Assembly (NCBI GenBank): GCA_015489175.1
Contig: WGAI01000043.1
Location: 1-52,975, forward strand
Length of the DNA stretch: 52,975 nucleotides
DNA from: Caldifarciminota bacterium
GTDB taxonomy: Bacteria; Hydrothermota; Hydrothermia; B15-G9
Direction of reading: 5' to 3'
In this document: positions 34,711 to 42,715 of the stretch, piece after piece
How the letters are laid out: each line of letters opens with the position of its first letter
Position numbering within the stretch: the first letter of the stretch is position 1
Made by a program: the position numbers and the translations under genes
Notes under the pieces: model-generated
Told to the model about the DNA's origin: nothing
Database searches by the model: none
The model's input: the letters and a program-made list of their open reading frames with translations, nothing else

Positions 34711-36569
34711 AGGTTAATCCTCCAGATTGCAAATATCAGGATGGTCAAGATTATCGTCAGGTAATAAAGATAGGCCTGACCGTTGCCGCAGAAGAACAAC
34801 TTGCGGTTAAGATCGGCCGTAAACCTGACGATCTCCTCGAAAAACTCATAAAATTTCTGTGCGCTGATTTTCAGGATTCCGTGCAGTTCACGCTCAAGGA
34901 ACTTGTAGAAATCCATCGCATAATGGAGCTCGAACTCGTTTGTCACCACCTCAGATGCCAGATACTTGTCTGTTGGAGATGCTGCTTTTTTTGTCCTCCC
35001 GCCTATAAGGTAGAGAATTAGGCCGACCAGAAGTGCAGCTCCAAATCCGAGCCCTATCAACAGGCCGTTGAATGTGCCGAGCGGTGTGGCAACTGTTGTG
35101 GCTGTGTATGTCTGGAGCGAAGGAAGATCATAAGTGTCTAAAATCTTTGAAATGATGGCCAAGAGTTTACCGGGATAGAGCCCGAAATAAAATATCGGGA
35201 TTGCAATAAGGATGTATGAGATCCAGTAGTAGGCCGGTGCCTCTTTGACTTCCTTATGCTCTTCGTGAAGAGGCCCAAGGAACACGGAATAGACAAACCG
35301 GTAGTAGTAAAGGAATGCCGCTGTCGAAGCTGCGAAGATCAAGGTCGTTGTAAAGATGTATCCTCCATGGATACCAGCTTCGTAGATGATCCATTTCGAG
35401 GTGAAACCGATGGTCATGGGTATTCCTGCAAGTGCAAGTCCGCCGACAACTGCGAAGATGAACGACAAAGGCATCTTTTTGATAAGTCCGCCGAGCGACG
35501 GGAGGTGATCCGTGCCAGTCCTCATTATTACGGCGGCCATTATGATGAACAGCATGGATTTGAACAGTGCATGAGCGAGTGCATGAGCGAGTGCGCCGGT
35601 CATTCCAAGGCTGTCGGCTATTCCAAAGGCAAAGATGATGTAGCCGAGCTGACTAACACTTGACCATGCAAGGAGTTTCTTGCCGTATTCCTGATTTGTG
35701 GCGATAAGTGCGGCGCCGAAAGCGGTTATCGCTCCGATCCAGACCATTATGTATCCGAAGATCGAAGTGCCATGGATGCGGAGCATGTTGAACGCTTCAA
35801 ATCTCGCCGCGAAATAGAAAAAGGCCATGAACACGCCGTAAATGCCAGCCTTTGAGAGGACACCTGAGAAGAAGCCGGTGAATTCGTGCGGCGATTCGGA
35901 ATAGGCATCAGGCGCCCAGACATGGAGCGGCATCATGGCGGCCTTGACGCCGAAACCGGCAACGAGTAGCGCCACTGCGAAGATCAGCCACCCTGTGGGT
36001 ATCGTGCCGATATGGGCAAGAATTGGCTCGAACTGGTAATAACCGGTTTGAGAGATCAGAATTGCAAATCCGATGAGCACAAAGTAAGCGCCGATCGCTG
36101 ACCAGACGAAGTATTTGCGAGCAGCTTTCAGTTTATCCGTCCATCCATCCGAAATGATCATGGCGAAAGTTGTCCAGCCCATAAGTTCCCATGCGAGGAA
36201 GAACGAGATGAGATCCCTCGAGAGGAAGATGAACACCGTCGCAATCACATTTATCAGATACAGGGCGTGGAATGTGGGGGACAGCTCCTTGTTTGAGACA
36301 AGCACGAATGAGACGATTATAGCTATTCCGAATGTCATCCATACGAAGAATTTTGTCAGTATGTCGATGCCAAAGGTGAAATTCAGAAGCAGCAGGGTCG
36401 TTTGCCCCGTTGATTGGAGGGTTGTGAACAGATAAGCAGCTAACAAAAGTGACAGGAAAGACAGGACACTTTTGATGGGTGGCACCCCCTTGCCCAGCAG
36501 GTAAATAACGACGCTTAAACTCACAAAAAGCCCGAAATACTGGGCATAACTCAGAGTCACGAGGTTCAT
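34707..36569 (-). CDS. NuoL/MrpA-type antiporter-like subunit (MbxH' type)
   Basis: A 620-residue polytopic protein of the complex I / Mrp antiporter family, long enough for 14 core helices plus a C-terminal lateral helix and amphipathic tail. Key charged residues are in place: the TM5 Glu (FLAWELMGWTTFAM), the TM7 Lys (GVKAAMMPLHVWAPDAYSES) and the TM8 His/Lys (HALAHALFKSMLF). It corresponds to the second antiporter subunit (H') that distinguishes Mbx from the Mbh hydrogenase. Overlaps of four bases join it to both neighbours. Confidence 0.92.
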   Translation of the reverse strand: MNLVTLSYAQYFGLFVSLSVVIYLLGKGVPPIKSVLSFLSLLLAAYLFTTLQSTGQTTLLLLNFTFGIDILTKFFVWMTFGIAIIVSFVLVSNKELSPTFHALYLINVIATVFIFLSRDLISFFLAWELMGWTTFAMIISDGWTDKLKAARKYFVWSAIGAYFVLIGFAILISQTGYYQFEPILAHIGTIPTGWLIFAVALLVAGFGVKAAMMPLHVWAPDAYSESPHEFTGFFSGVLSKAGIYGVFMAFFYFAARFEAFNMLRIHGTSIFGYIMVWIGAITAFGAALIATNQEYGKKLLAWSSVSQLGYIIFAFGIADSLGMTGALAHALAHALFKSMLFIIMAAVIMRTGTDHLPSLGGLIKKMPLSFIFAVVGGLALAGIPMTIGFTSKWIIYEAGIHGGYIFTTTLIFAASTAAFLYYYRFVYSVFLGPLHEEHKEVKEAPAYYWISYILIAIPIFYFGLYPGKLLAIISKILDTYDLPSLQTYTATTVATPLGTFNGLLIGLGFGAALLVGLILYLIGGRTKKAASPTDKYLASEVVTNEFELHYAMDFYKFLERELHGILKISAQKFYEFFEEIVRFTADLNRKLFFCGNGQAYLYYLTIILTILIFAIWRINL

Positions 36570-38050
36570 TGTATCGCACCTCCAATTATCATCCCGATAT
36601 AAGTTGCCTTGTTAAGCAATATGTAAGCGCCCTGTGCTATCCATTTGACGAGAGCGTCGGGATAGATGCCCACTGCGAGTATGAAGATCGCAATGAATGT
36701 CATGCCAAGCAACGAGAAGATCTTCTTGCTTTCCGGGATAGCATCCTTGAGGTTGTTCGAGATCTTTGATGAATAGAACTTCCCGAGCAATCTGGCGAAA
36801 TACACGACCTCCACGGCTGAACCAAACAGTGCGAGCGAGGCATAGACCGTGTATTTTGCGTTCACCATTCCGATGATTATCAGCAACTTGCTCCAGAATC
36901 CGGAAAACATCGGCAATCCGAGCGTTGAAAGTAGGCCTATGGTGAACAGCAGGGTGGTGTAAGGCTTAACCCTGCCAATTCCCTCAAGTGAATCCATGTC
37001 CCATTTACCGACTCCAGCGGCCATGATGCCGAGTGCGAAAAACATGAGCGCCTTCGCCAGAGCATGGTTGAACGCATGGAAGATGCCGCCTATGACTGCG
37101 GTGAAACCGACTGTCCCGAACGCAAGCATTATCAGCCCCATCTGGCCTATCGAGGAGTAAGCAAGGAGCCTGCGAACATCCTTTTGCCTGAGGGCAGCCA
37201 GCTCTCCAGCGAGCAGCGTCAGAATTCCGAATATGAGCAACAGCGAAGCGTAGCTCTCAAGCCCGATTATCGTGTAAAGGATACGAGCAAGTGCGTAAAT
37301 CCCGGCTTTGGCGACCACTCCGGAGAATATCGAGACCACAGGCACAGGTGCGGCCTGATAGGCGTCAGGGACCCAGCCGTTGACGGGCAGCATCTCAGCT
37401 TCAACGCCCATTCCGATGAGAATCAGGATCACGGCTGCGGCAAGAAGATTGGGATTCATCTCGCCAATTCGTGCGCCTATGTCAGCCATGTTGAGCGTGC
37501 CGAGTGAGCCGTATATGAGCGCTATCCCGAACAGGAAGAGGGTTGAGCCGAGGGAGCCAAGCAGCAGGTATTTAAAACCTGCCTCTGCCGAGTGCCCATC
37601 TTTCCTGATTGCTGTCAATGCGTAGGATGATATGCTTGTTATCTCAAGGAACACAAACATGTTGAATATATCGCCTGTGAGCACCATTCCGGTTGCACCC
37701 AGCACCACAAGGATGAACAGCATGTAAAACTTCTCGGCCGGTTCAGGAGGCTCATACTCGAACAGGTAGATGGATGCTGCAAGGGCGACTATCTGGATTA
37801 TCAGGGCGAAGAATGCGCCGAATGGCCCGAACACGAGGTTTATCCCGAACGGTGGTTTTACGCCTGCTATAACGACGGAGATCACCCCTTTCGCCCATAG
37901 CTGAGGTAGTAAGGACACCAGCACAGCAATTGTCATACCAAATGTCGCGAACGGGATGTATCGAGGCAGTTTCTTCCAGATCAGGCCCCACAGGGGCACC
38001 GAAAAAGCCATGAACAAAGGAATTGCGATTAAAAGTATTGGGCTCACCAC
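36566..38050 (-). CDS. MrpD/NuoN-type antiporter-like subunit (MbxH type)
   Basis: A 494-residue membrane protein with about 14 helices. The TM5 Glu (MFVFLEITSISSYAL) and the TM8 His/Lys (HAFNHALAKALMFF) are present, but at the TM7 lysine position the sequence reads GVEAEMLPVNGWVPDAYQ, with Glu in place of the usual Lys. Whether this is normal for the Mbx/Mbh H subunits needs an alignment. It forms part of the ion-translocating arm and overlaps neighbouring genes by a few bases. Confidence 0.9.
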   Translation of the reverse strand: MVSPILLIAIPLFMAFSVPLWGLIWKKLPRYIPFATFGMTIAVLVSLLPQLWAKGVISVVIAGVKPPFGINLVFGPFGAFFALIIQIVALAASIYLFEYEPPEPAEKFYMLFILVVLGATGMVLTGDIFNMFVFLEITSISSYALTAIRKDGHSAEAGFKYLLLGSLGSTLFLFGIALIYGSLGTLNMADIGARIGEMNPNLLAAAVILILIGMGVEAEMLPVNGWVPDAYQAAPVPVVSIFSGVVAKAGIYALARILYTIIGLESYASLLLIFGILTLLAGELAALRQKDVRRLLAYSSIGQMGLIMLAFGTVGFTAVIGGIFHAFNHALAKALMFFALGIMAAGVGKWDMDSLEGIGRVKPYTTLLFTIGLLSTLGLPMFSGFWSKLLIIIGMVNAKYTVYASLALFGSAVEVVYFARLLGKFYSSKISNNLKDAIPESKKIFSLLGMTFIAIFILAVGIYPDALVKWIAQGAYILLNKATYIGMIIGGAIQ

Positions 38051-38442
38051 TTTAACTCCTTTATTTTCGAAATGTCAAGGGTGCCATATTTGTCGTGGAT
38101 GACTATCACGATCGAGAGTGCCATTGCAGTAACTGCAACTCCGATGACGATTGCTGTCAGAACGAGCGCCTGCGGCACAGGGTCAACAGCGTATTTGACG
38201 GGCTCCTTCATGAGCTCAGGCTTGTTCAGGATAGGTGCAGTTTTGCCCCACACATAGCCGAGCGATATGAGGAACAGGTTGACACCGGATTCGATGAAGG
38301 AAAGTCCGATTACGATTTTCACGAGGTTCTTTTTTACGAGAATCATGTAGAGGCCTATCAGGAATAGGCCCACAGACGAACCGTAGAAAATTTCAGGGCC
38401 AAGGATCTGCGGCGAAAAGAAAGTTCTCAGTGCCTCACTCAT
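38044..38442 (-). CDS. MnhC/NuoK-like subunit (MbxG type)
   Basis: A 132-residue protein with three transmembrane helices, homologous to MrpC/NuoK. The conserved membrane glutamate lies in IVIGLSFIESGVNLFLI, and the last helix reads ALVLTAIVIGVAVTAMAL. A hydrophilic loop of about 25 residues between helices 2 and 3 is typical of MrpC relatives. Its ends overlap the genes on both sides by seven and eight bases. Confidence 0.9.
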   Translation of the reverse strand: MSEALRTFFSPQILGPEIFYGSSVGLFLIGLYMILVKKNLVKIVIGLSFIESGVNLFLISLGYVWGKTAPILNKPELMKEPVKYAVDPVPQALVLTAIVIGVAVTAMALSIVIVIHDKYGTLDISKIKELKW

Positions 38443-39127
38443 TTTCTGTCGTCTCCCTGAGGTTTTGTAGCAGGCCGGTCATCTCAGAGCCGACCTTTAT
38501 GCCTATCACAATGTAAATCAGAGGGATAATTCCAGCCGAAAGCAGCATATTGGGTGTGCCTTTGCCGAGGAAATTACCGAGGAATGTGCCCAGCTTCCAG
38601 AGTCCGATGAGGCCGATCAACACATAAGTCATACCTGCAAGCGATTCGATCACCTTGAGCCACAACTCATCCGCTTTGTAATGCCATTGAGCAAGGAAGA
38701 GCATCAGGAAACCAGACGCTATGACGACGCCTCCAGGGAAGCCTCCGCCCGGTGTCAGATGCCCATGCAGGAAAATGTATGATCCGAATACTATCGCGGC
38801 AGGGAAGAGGTAATCGGTGCCGACCCGCATTATCAAAGAGGGTTTTTCCTTGTGTTTTTTGCGCTTTTCCCTCGTGTTTGCGAGGATGGCTGCAAGTCCA
38901 GTAGCTGCAAGGAATAGGACTGTGACCTCGCCGAGCGTGTCAAACCCCCTGTAAAGCACCACGATGGAGGTTACGGCGTTGACGCCGCCCGTCTCACCTA
39001 TGGTGTTGTTTAGGTAATATCTCCCGACGATAGTCTTCTCTGCGCCGAACGGCACAGAGACCACCACAGAGGCGAGGAAAAAGCCGACTATCACAAGAAG
39101 GAACAGGACAAAAAGCTTTCTAATCAT
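38435..39127 (-). CDS. MrpB-like subunit, fused MbhE/MbhF-type domains
   Basis: A 230-residue membrane protein. The N-terminal half (one helix, a periplasmic loop, then LYRGFDTLGEVTVLFLAATG) corresponds to MbhE/the C-terminal tail of MrpA, and the C-terminal half has the MrpB hallmark FLHGHLTPGGGFPGGVV. I chose the ATG at 39127, where the membrane helix begins (MIRKLFVLFLL) and an AGAGG precedes it; the longer frame would lie deep within the upstream gene. In archaeal mbx operons the corresponding gene is mbxF or a fused EF. Confidence 0.88.
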   Translation of the reverse strand: MIRKLFVLFLLVIVGFFLASVVVSVPFGAEKTIVGRYYLNNTIGETGGVNAVTSIVVLYRGFDTLGEVTVLFLAATGLAAILANTREKRKKHKEKPSLIMRVGTDYLFPAAIVFGSYIFLHGHLTPGGGFPGGVVIASGFLMLFLAQWHYKADELWLKVIESLAGMTYVLIGLIGLWKLGTFLGNFLGKGTPNMLLSAGIIPLIYIVIGIKVGSEMTGLLQNLRETTENE

Positions 39128-39374
39128 CTTCGAACCTCTTTGTTTTTCGGACGACAACCACAAAAATGGCCGTCGTCAACCCTGCTCCTATTGAGGCCTG
39201 AGTTATGGCGACATCAGGTGCCTGAAGGATGTAAAAGAGGATGGCAAGCACAAGGTCCACGACCGCAGAAGCTATGACGGCAACGAGCAGGTCTTTCGTG
39301 ACGACAACGACAAATGCGCCGACCAGCATCAAAATGGCCATCGCGAGCGCAAGGTAAAGGACGAGGGTGCTCAT
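39120..39374 (-). CDS. DUF4040 / MrpA C-terminal-domain-like subunit (MbxD type)
   Basis: An 84-residue protein with three hydrophobic helices and the conserved LQAPDVAITQASIGAGLTTA block, the MbhD/MbxD family. The ATG at 39374 is preceded by GAGGAG and overlaps the previous stop by four bases, in line with the rest of the operon; an upstream in-frame ATG at 39419 would intrude further into mnhG. Confidence 0.88.
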   Translation of the reverse strand: MSTLVLYLALAMAILMLVGAFVVVVTKDLLVAVIASAVVDLVLAILFYILQAPDVAITQASIGAGLTTAIFVVVVRKTKRFEDD

Positions 39375-39721
39375 TCCTGCTCCTCCTCTTTTTTCTGACA
39401 TTCCTCGAATTCTTTGCACTTATCGATCACGCTTCCTTCCCAGAGTTTCACGCCGGATTTGTAACTTGCGCGCCCAAGTGCGTGCGAGGAAATCGGGTTC
39501 GTAAGCAGGATGAAGAAAGCGATCAGCAGGGTTTTTGGAAGCCATGCCGGATGGACAAGTCCTACGCCGACTATTGATGAAAATGCGCCGAGTGTGGTGC
39601 ACTTTGTACCGGCCTGAAGCCTGTTATACACATCGGGGAACCTGAAGATGCCAAGGGCACCGAGAAAGAGAAAAGTGGCGCCGATGTAAATCATGATCCA
39701 GCCGATGATTGCAAGCATCAT
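39371..39721 (-). CDS. MrpG/MnhG-like subunit (MbxC type)
   Basis: A 116-residue protein with three transmembrane helices and the MrpG pattern LGALGIFRFPDVYNRLQAGTK near residue 20 and TNPISSHALGRASYKSG near 75. The acidic, glutamate-rich tail is an accessory feature. Four-base overlaps link it to the genes on both sides. Confidence 0.92.
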   Translation of the reverse strand: MMLAIIGWIMIYIGATFLFLGALGIFRFPDVYNRLQAGTKCTTLGAFSSIVGVGLVHPAWLPKTLLIAFFILLTNPISSHALGRASYKSGVKLWEGSVIDKCKEFEECQKKEEEQE

Positions 39722-39969
39722 ACACCTCCCTCAAGGTAACGAGCGATTGCAAGTGTGGCGATGAAAGCGAGTGCCGCATAGACGAGCGAGATGTCGAGGT
39801 AGATGTATCTGTCCATGAGCAGGCCGAGCAGAACGAGCAGCGCAGTCGTGATGGTGGTCATGGAGTCCACGGCCACTGCCCTATCTGAGGCCGTTGGGCC
39901 GAGGGCCGTCCTCAATATCGTCAGCACTGTGCCCAGTGCTATGAGACCCAATACAATTATCCAGTTCAT
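39718..39969 (-). CDS. MrpF/MnhF-like subunit (MbxB type)
   Basis: An 83-residue, three-helix membrane protein with the MrpF motif RTALGPTASDRAVAVDSM and a following DRYIYLDISLVYAALAF. The ATG at 39969 overlaps the mnhE stop as ATGA and has AAGGAG eight bases upstream; the alternative ATG at 39990 has no such site. Confidence 0.92.
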   Translation of the reverse strand: MNWIIVLGLIALGTVLTILRTALGPTASDRAVAVDSMTTITTALLVLLGLLMDRYIYLDISLVYAALAFIATLAIARYLEGGV

Positions 39970-40466
39970 TCCATAAACTCCTTCAGGCATTTTTCGAAGA
40001 CACCGGGTATCATCTTTGACGCCGTCTCGACATCCGTTGCCTTCACATCGATCCAGTGGATCAGCATGTCATCGCCAAGGACTTCCAGCGTCAATGTGCC
40101 GGGTGTGAGCGTTATCGAATTAGCCACCATGAGCTTGCCGAAATCAGATTTCATTTTGGTTTTGACATGGACGATGCCGGGGTTGATAGGCATCTTTGGA
40201 TGTATGACACGCCATGCGACATCGATGTTGGCCTTGATCATCTGCCAGAAGAAGTAGAAGAAGTATATAAACATGCAGACTACGCGTTTAGGATGGAGGT
40301 TGGCAAGTCCTTTTTTGGTGAATCGCTCGTGTGTGAATGCCGCTACCAGAATGGCTATTACGGCTCCGGCCACTAACTCCTGCACATTGAAAGAAGATGT
40401 GAGGAGTAGCCAGAGCAGAAACATCACCAGGGCCGTGTAAAGAAATTTACTCAGGCGACTGCCCAT
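39966..40466 (-). CDS. MrpE/MnhE-like subunit (MbxA type), first gene of the mbx operon
   Basis: A 166-residue protein with two N-terminal membrane helices and a cytosolic domain holding the MrpE motifs WRVIHPKMPINPGIVHVKTK (split around residue 85) and SITLTPGTLTLEV. AAGGAG precedes the ATG. It opens an unbroken 13-gene run down to the flavoprotein fusion at 29692. A promoter is predicted at 40605-40633. Confidence 0.92.
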   Translation of the reverse strand: MGSRLSKFLYTALVMFLLWLLLTSSFNVQELVAGAVIAILVAAFTHERFTKKGLANLHPKRVVCMFIYFFYFFWQMIKANIDVAWRVIHPKMPINPGIVHVKTKMKSDFGKLMVANSITLTPGTLTLEVLGDDMLIHWIDVKATDVETASKMIPGVFEKCLKEFME

Positions 40467-40790
40467 AATCCACTCCTTGTTTTTTCTTCACAAATATTAA
40501 CATATTTGAATAAAGACACAGCAAAAGACACATTCAACACCCACTTAAGATGATTTCCCTGTATCCTCCAGAATAAAAATAACCTATCATCGGATTAGTG
40601 CATAATTTTGAAATATAGCAAGTTATTTGTCAAACTTTGCATAGAGGCCTCTTGGGATAGTGTCCCCTCCCCTCGAGGTGCGATTTCAGAATGAGCTTGC
40701 AACCCGAAGGTGATTTTTGGGTGCTAACTGCCGATGGCAAAATCGGTCAGGGTTCCGAGCCCATGATCGTCCCGAAAATGCAAAAGGTCG
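40467..40790. other. 324-bp intergenic region upstream of the mbx operon
   Basis: Apart from the predicted mbx promoter and a leader of about 130 nt, I see no supported gene. Small palindromes occur at 40643-40652 (AGAGGCCTCT) and 40672-40679 (CCTCGAGG), with a short hairpin GGGA/TCCC between them; their function is unknown. No terminator with a T-run is visible for the radical SAM gene that ends at 40791. Confidence 0.5.
40605..40633 (-). promoter_or_regulatory. Predicted promoter of the mbx operon
   Basis: On the minus strand a perfect TTGACA (40628-40633) is followed after 17 bases by CAAAAT (40605-40610), four of six matches to the -10 consensus. The transcript would carry a leader of about 130 nt before the first gene. 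Confidence 0.45.
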
Positions 40791-41543
40791 TTAACCTTTG
40801 ACCTTGACCCCGCGTTTCTCCAGCGCTTCCCTGATTCGGACAGCCATTTCCTCCTGCCAGCTGTCCGAAAGGATGTATTCCCAGCCCATCTTCACGAGGG
40901 TGGATGCGACTGAGGATGGGTAATGCATGGTGTCGATGAACACAAGGTCAACGAGTTCTGAAATCATTTCCGCAAGTCGCTCAGGGTTCAGCGGCAAGAT
41001 AGGCGCCACCGAGACATAAGTCCTTATTCCGTTGGCTTTGAGCACCCGTAACGCCTTGATACGGGCTGGAATTGACGAGGCATGGGGCTCCATGACCTGA
41101 CGGACATCCTCACGGTCGGTCGCTATCGTGAAGCCCACCTCGATGTTTTGAGGTCTGAATTTTTTGATAAGGTCGAGGTCGCGAAGCACAAGTGCGGATT
41201 TTGTCAAAATCGTAACTCTCCATTGCGGGAACATCGAAAAAAGCTCGAGGGCCTTTCGTGTGAGCAGATATTTCTTCTCAAGCGGTTGGTATGGGTCAGT
41301 AGCAGAGGAGATAAACACCATCCCGGGAATTTTAAGGCGAATCTCCCTACGCAGCAGGGCGATAGCGTTTATTTTAGGCTGAGGATTTTCGTTCACATTA
41401 TCATCAAACCCCGGCAGATGTGGAACATAGCAGTAAACACACCTGTGACCACAGCCTCGATATGGGTTGAACGAATAGCTCACATCGCCGCCGGAAAGGG
41501 TGGTTCTGGTCAGTATCGACTTTGCATAGATCATCTGAACCAC
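40791..41543 (-). CDS. SPL-family radical SAM protein
   Basis: A 250-residue radical SAM enzyme of the spore photoproduct lyase-like family (Rv2578c type). The cluster motif CGHRCVYC (CxxxCxxC, near residue 31) sits in NPYRGCGHRCVYCYVPH, with ISSATDPYQPLEKKY and VGFTIATD downstream, as in that family. True SPL has a further catalytic cysteine; whether this family member repairs DNA is not known. The first codon shown is GTG at 41543; an ATG at 41534, overlapping the previous stop as ATGA, is equally likely. Confidence 0.85.
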   Translation of the reverse strand: MVQMIYAKSILTRTTLSGGDVSYSFNPYRGCGHRCVYCYVPHLPGFDDNVNENPQPKINAIALLRREIRLKIPGMVFISSATDPYQPLEKKYLLTRKALELFSMFPQWRVTILTKSALVLRDLDLIKKFRPQNIEVGFTIATDREDVRQVMEPHASSIPARIKALRVLKANGIRTYVSVAPILPLNPERLAEMISELVDLVFIDTMHYPSSVASTLVKMGWEYILSDSWQEEMAVRIREALEKRGVKVKG

Positions 41544-42649
41544 ATAACCTTGAGCAGATGTCCCATGGAATAGTTTAGCCTAACCATCAGGTAGTTATCC
41601 CACCTCACGGGGACAACCGAATCCGGATCAGCTATGTCATGCTCATAGAGCTCAAACACGGGCCGTTTATCGTAAGCGTTGAGTGAGTCTATGAGTGCGT
41701 TTATCGGGTTGGAGAGCACCGGGTTATCGTCTGTGCCCAGATCTATCCAGATGGAGGCCGTATCCCAGACATTGTCTATGCTGTCCGATACCTCTTTCAG
41801 GAGTGACGCATTGTCCCAGAGGGCGAGCAGGATTGAGTCATCGACCGGGTTGCCGAGCGTATCCCATGGCAGTATCGCGCCGAGCCAGCTGGAGTTTGAG
41901 ACCTGCCTGATCGGAAATTCGTTTCTCAGATCAAACGAATCCAGAGGTGCAATTTTGGGGCTTATCGCAAGTCCTAATGAAAGCAGTTCCTGAAGGTGCG
42001 GGAATGCCCGAATATGTAACGGCGGATTTGGCAAACTGCCACCTCCCTCGTAGATGGCCTGACTGAGCAGGTAATTCTCAACATAGTCCACTGGATTCAC
42101 CATTGGAGAATGAGCTGCTGCACAGCCAAACTTTGCTGGATTATCGAGATAGAGCTTGAGTGCATTGTAGCCACTCAGCGGGCCAACGCCTATGACGCCA
42201 TTGTATGAGCTATCTGTGAATGTGTGGTAGTTCGATGCGACCTCGTTCATGACATTTTCTGCGATGAAATCCTCGTAATTTCCATCGAACGCTTCGTCCG
42301 ACGCCTCATTGAACCCATCGACCACGACAACAAGCATCGGCGGTAGGACTTTGGCCGAAAGCATCCTGTCGAACATGTCAAAAATCGGATAGACAGAGGT
42401 GAACTCGTCGGCGCTCATGGAGTAAGGGGCGAGTATGTAGATCACGGGAAGGCTATCTGAGCACGATTCGCAATACTCGTATGGCTTGTAAACCAGTATC
42501 GATTTTCCATAACTTGAGTCCGAATTCCACACGGCAACCCTATCGACGATTCCGTGATAGAGGTCGTAACCCTCTGTTTCGGGAAAGTTTTTGCAGTTAG
42601 AGACAAGCACCAAAAAAATTAAGCCTATAATGGCAAACCACTTCTTCAT
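41531..42649 (-). CDS. Esterase-D-like alpha/beta-hydrolase lipoprotein with altered nucleophile elbow
   Basis: A 372-residue exported lipoprotein. The ATG at 42649 has GGAGG upstream and opens a signal peptide ending VSNC (Cys 19). The body resembles the putative esterase (EstD/Fes) family: SILVYKPYEYC, PVIYILAPYSM, LVVVVDGFNEA and DFIAENVMNEV. Where active members have GxSxG (for example GLSMGGYGAL) this protein has VGPLSGYNAL, so the nucleophile position is Pro, with a Ser two residues later. It may be catalytically inactive or use a shifted Ser. A Ser-rich, Asp-rich C-terminal half follows. It overlaps the radical SAM gene. Confidence 0.72.
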   Translation of the reverse strand: MKKWFAIIGLIFLVLVSNCKNFPETEGYDLYHGIVDRVAVWNSDSSYGKSILVYKPYEYCESCSDSLPVIYILAPYSMSADEFTSVYPIFDMFDRMLSAKVLPPMLVVVVDGFNEASDEAFDGNYEDFIAENVMNEVASNYHTFTDSSYNGVIGVGPLSGYNALKLYLDNPAKFGCAAAHSPMVNPVDYVENYLLSQAIYEGGGSLPNPPLHIRAFPHLQELLSLGLAISPKIAPLDSFDLRNEFPIRQVSNSSWLGAILPWDTLGNPVDDSILLALWDNASLLKEVSDSIDNVWDTASIWIDLGTDDNPVLSNPINALIDSLNAYDKRPVFELYEHDIADPDSVVPVRWDNYLMVRLNYSMGHLLKVMWFR

Positions 42650-42715
42650 TTCCCAATCCTCCGTGATGTTTGTTTTAGGATACTGCAAGCAGAACTCAAT
42701 GAGAACTGAGCGGCG

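Noticed and set aside
40691-40801. 36-codon plus-strand frame in the mbx upstream region
   Set aside because: No ribosome-binding site, no similarity recognised, and it runs into the 3' end of the convergent radical SAM gene.
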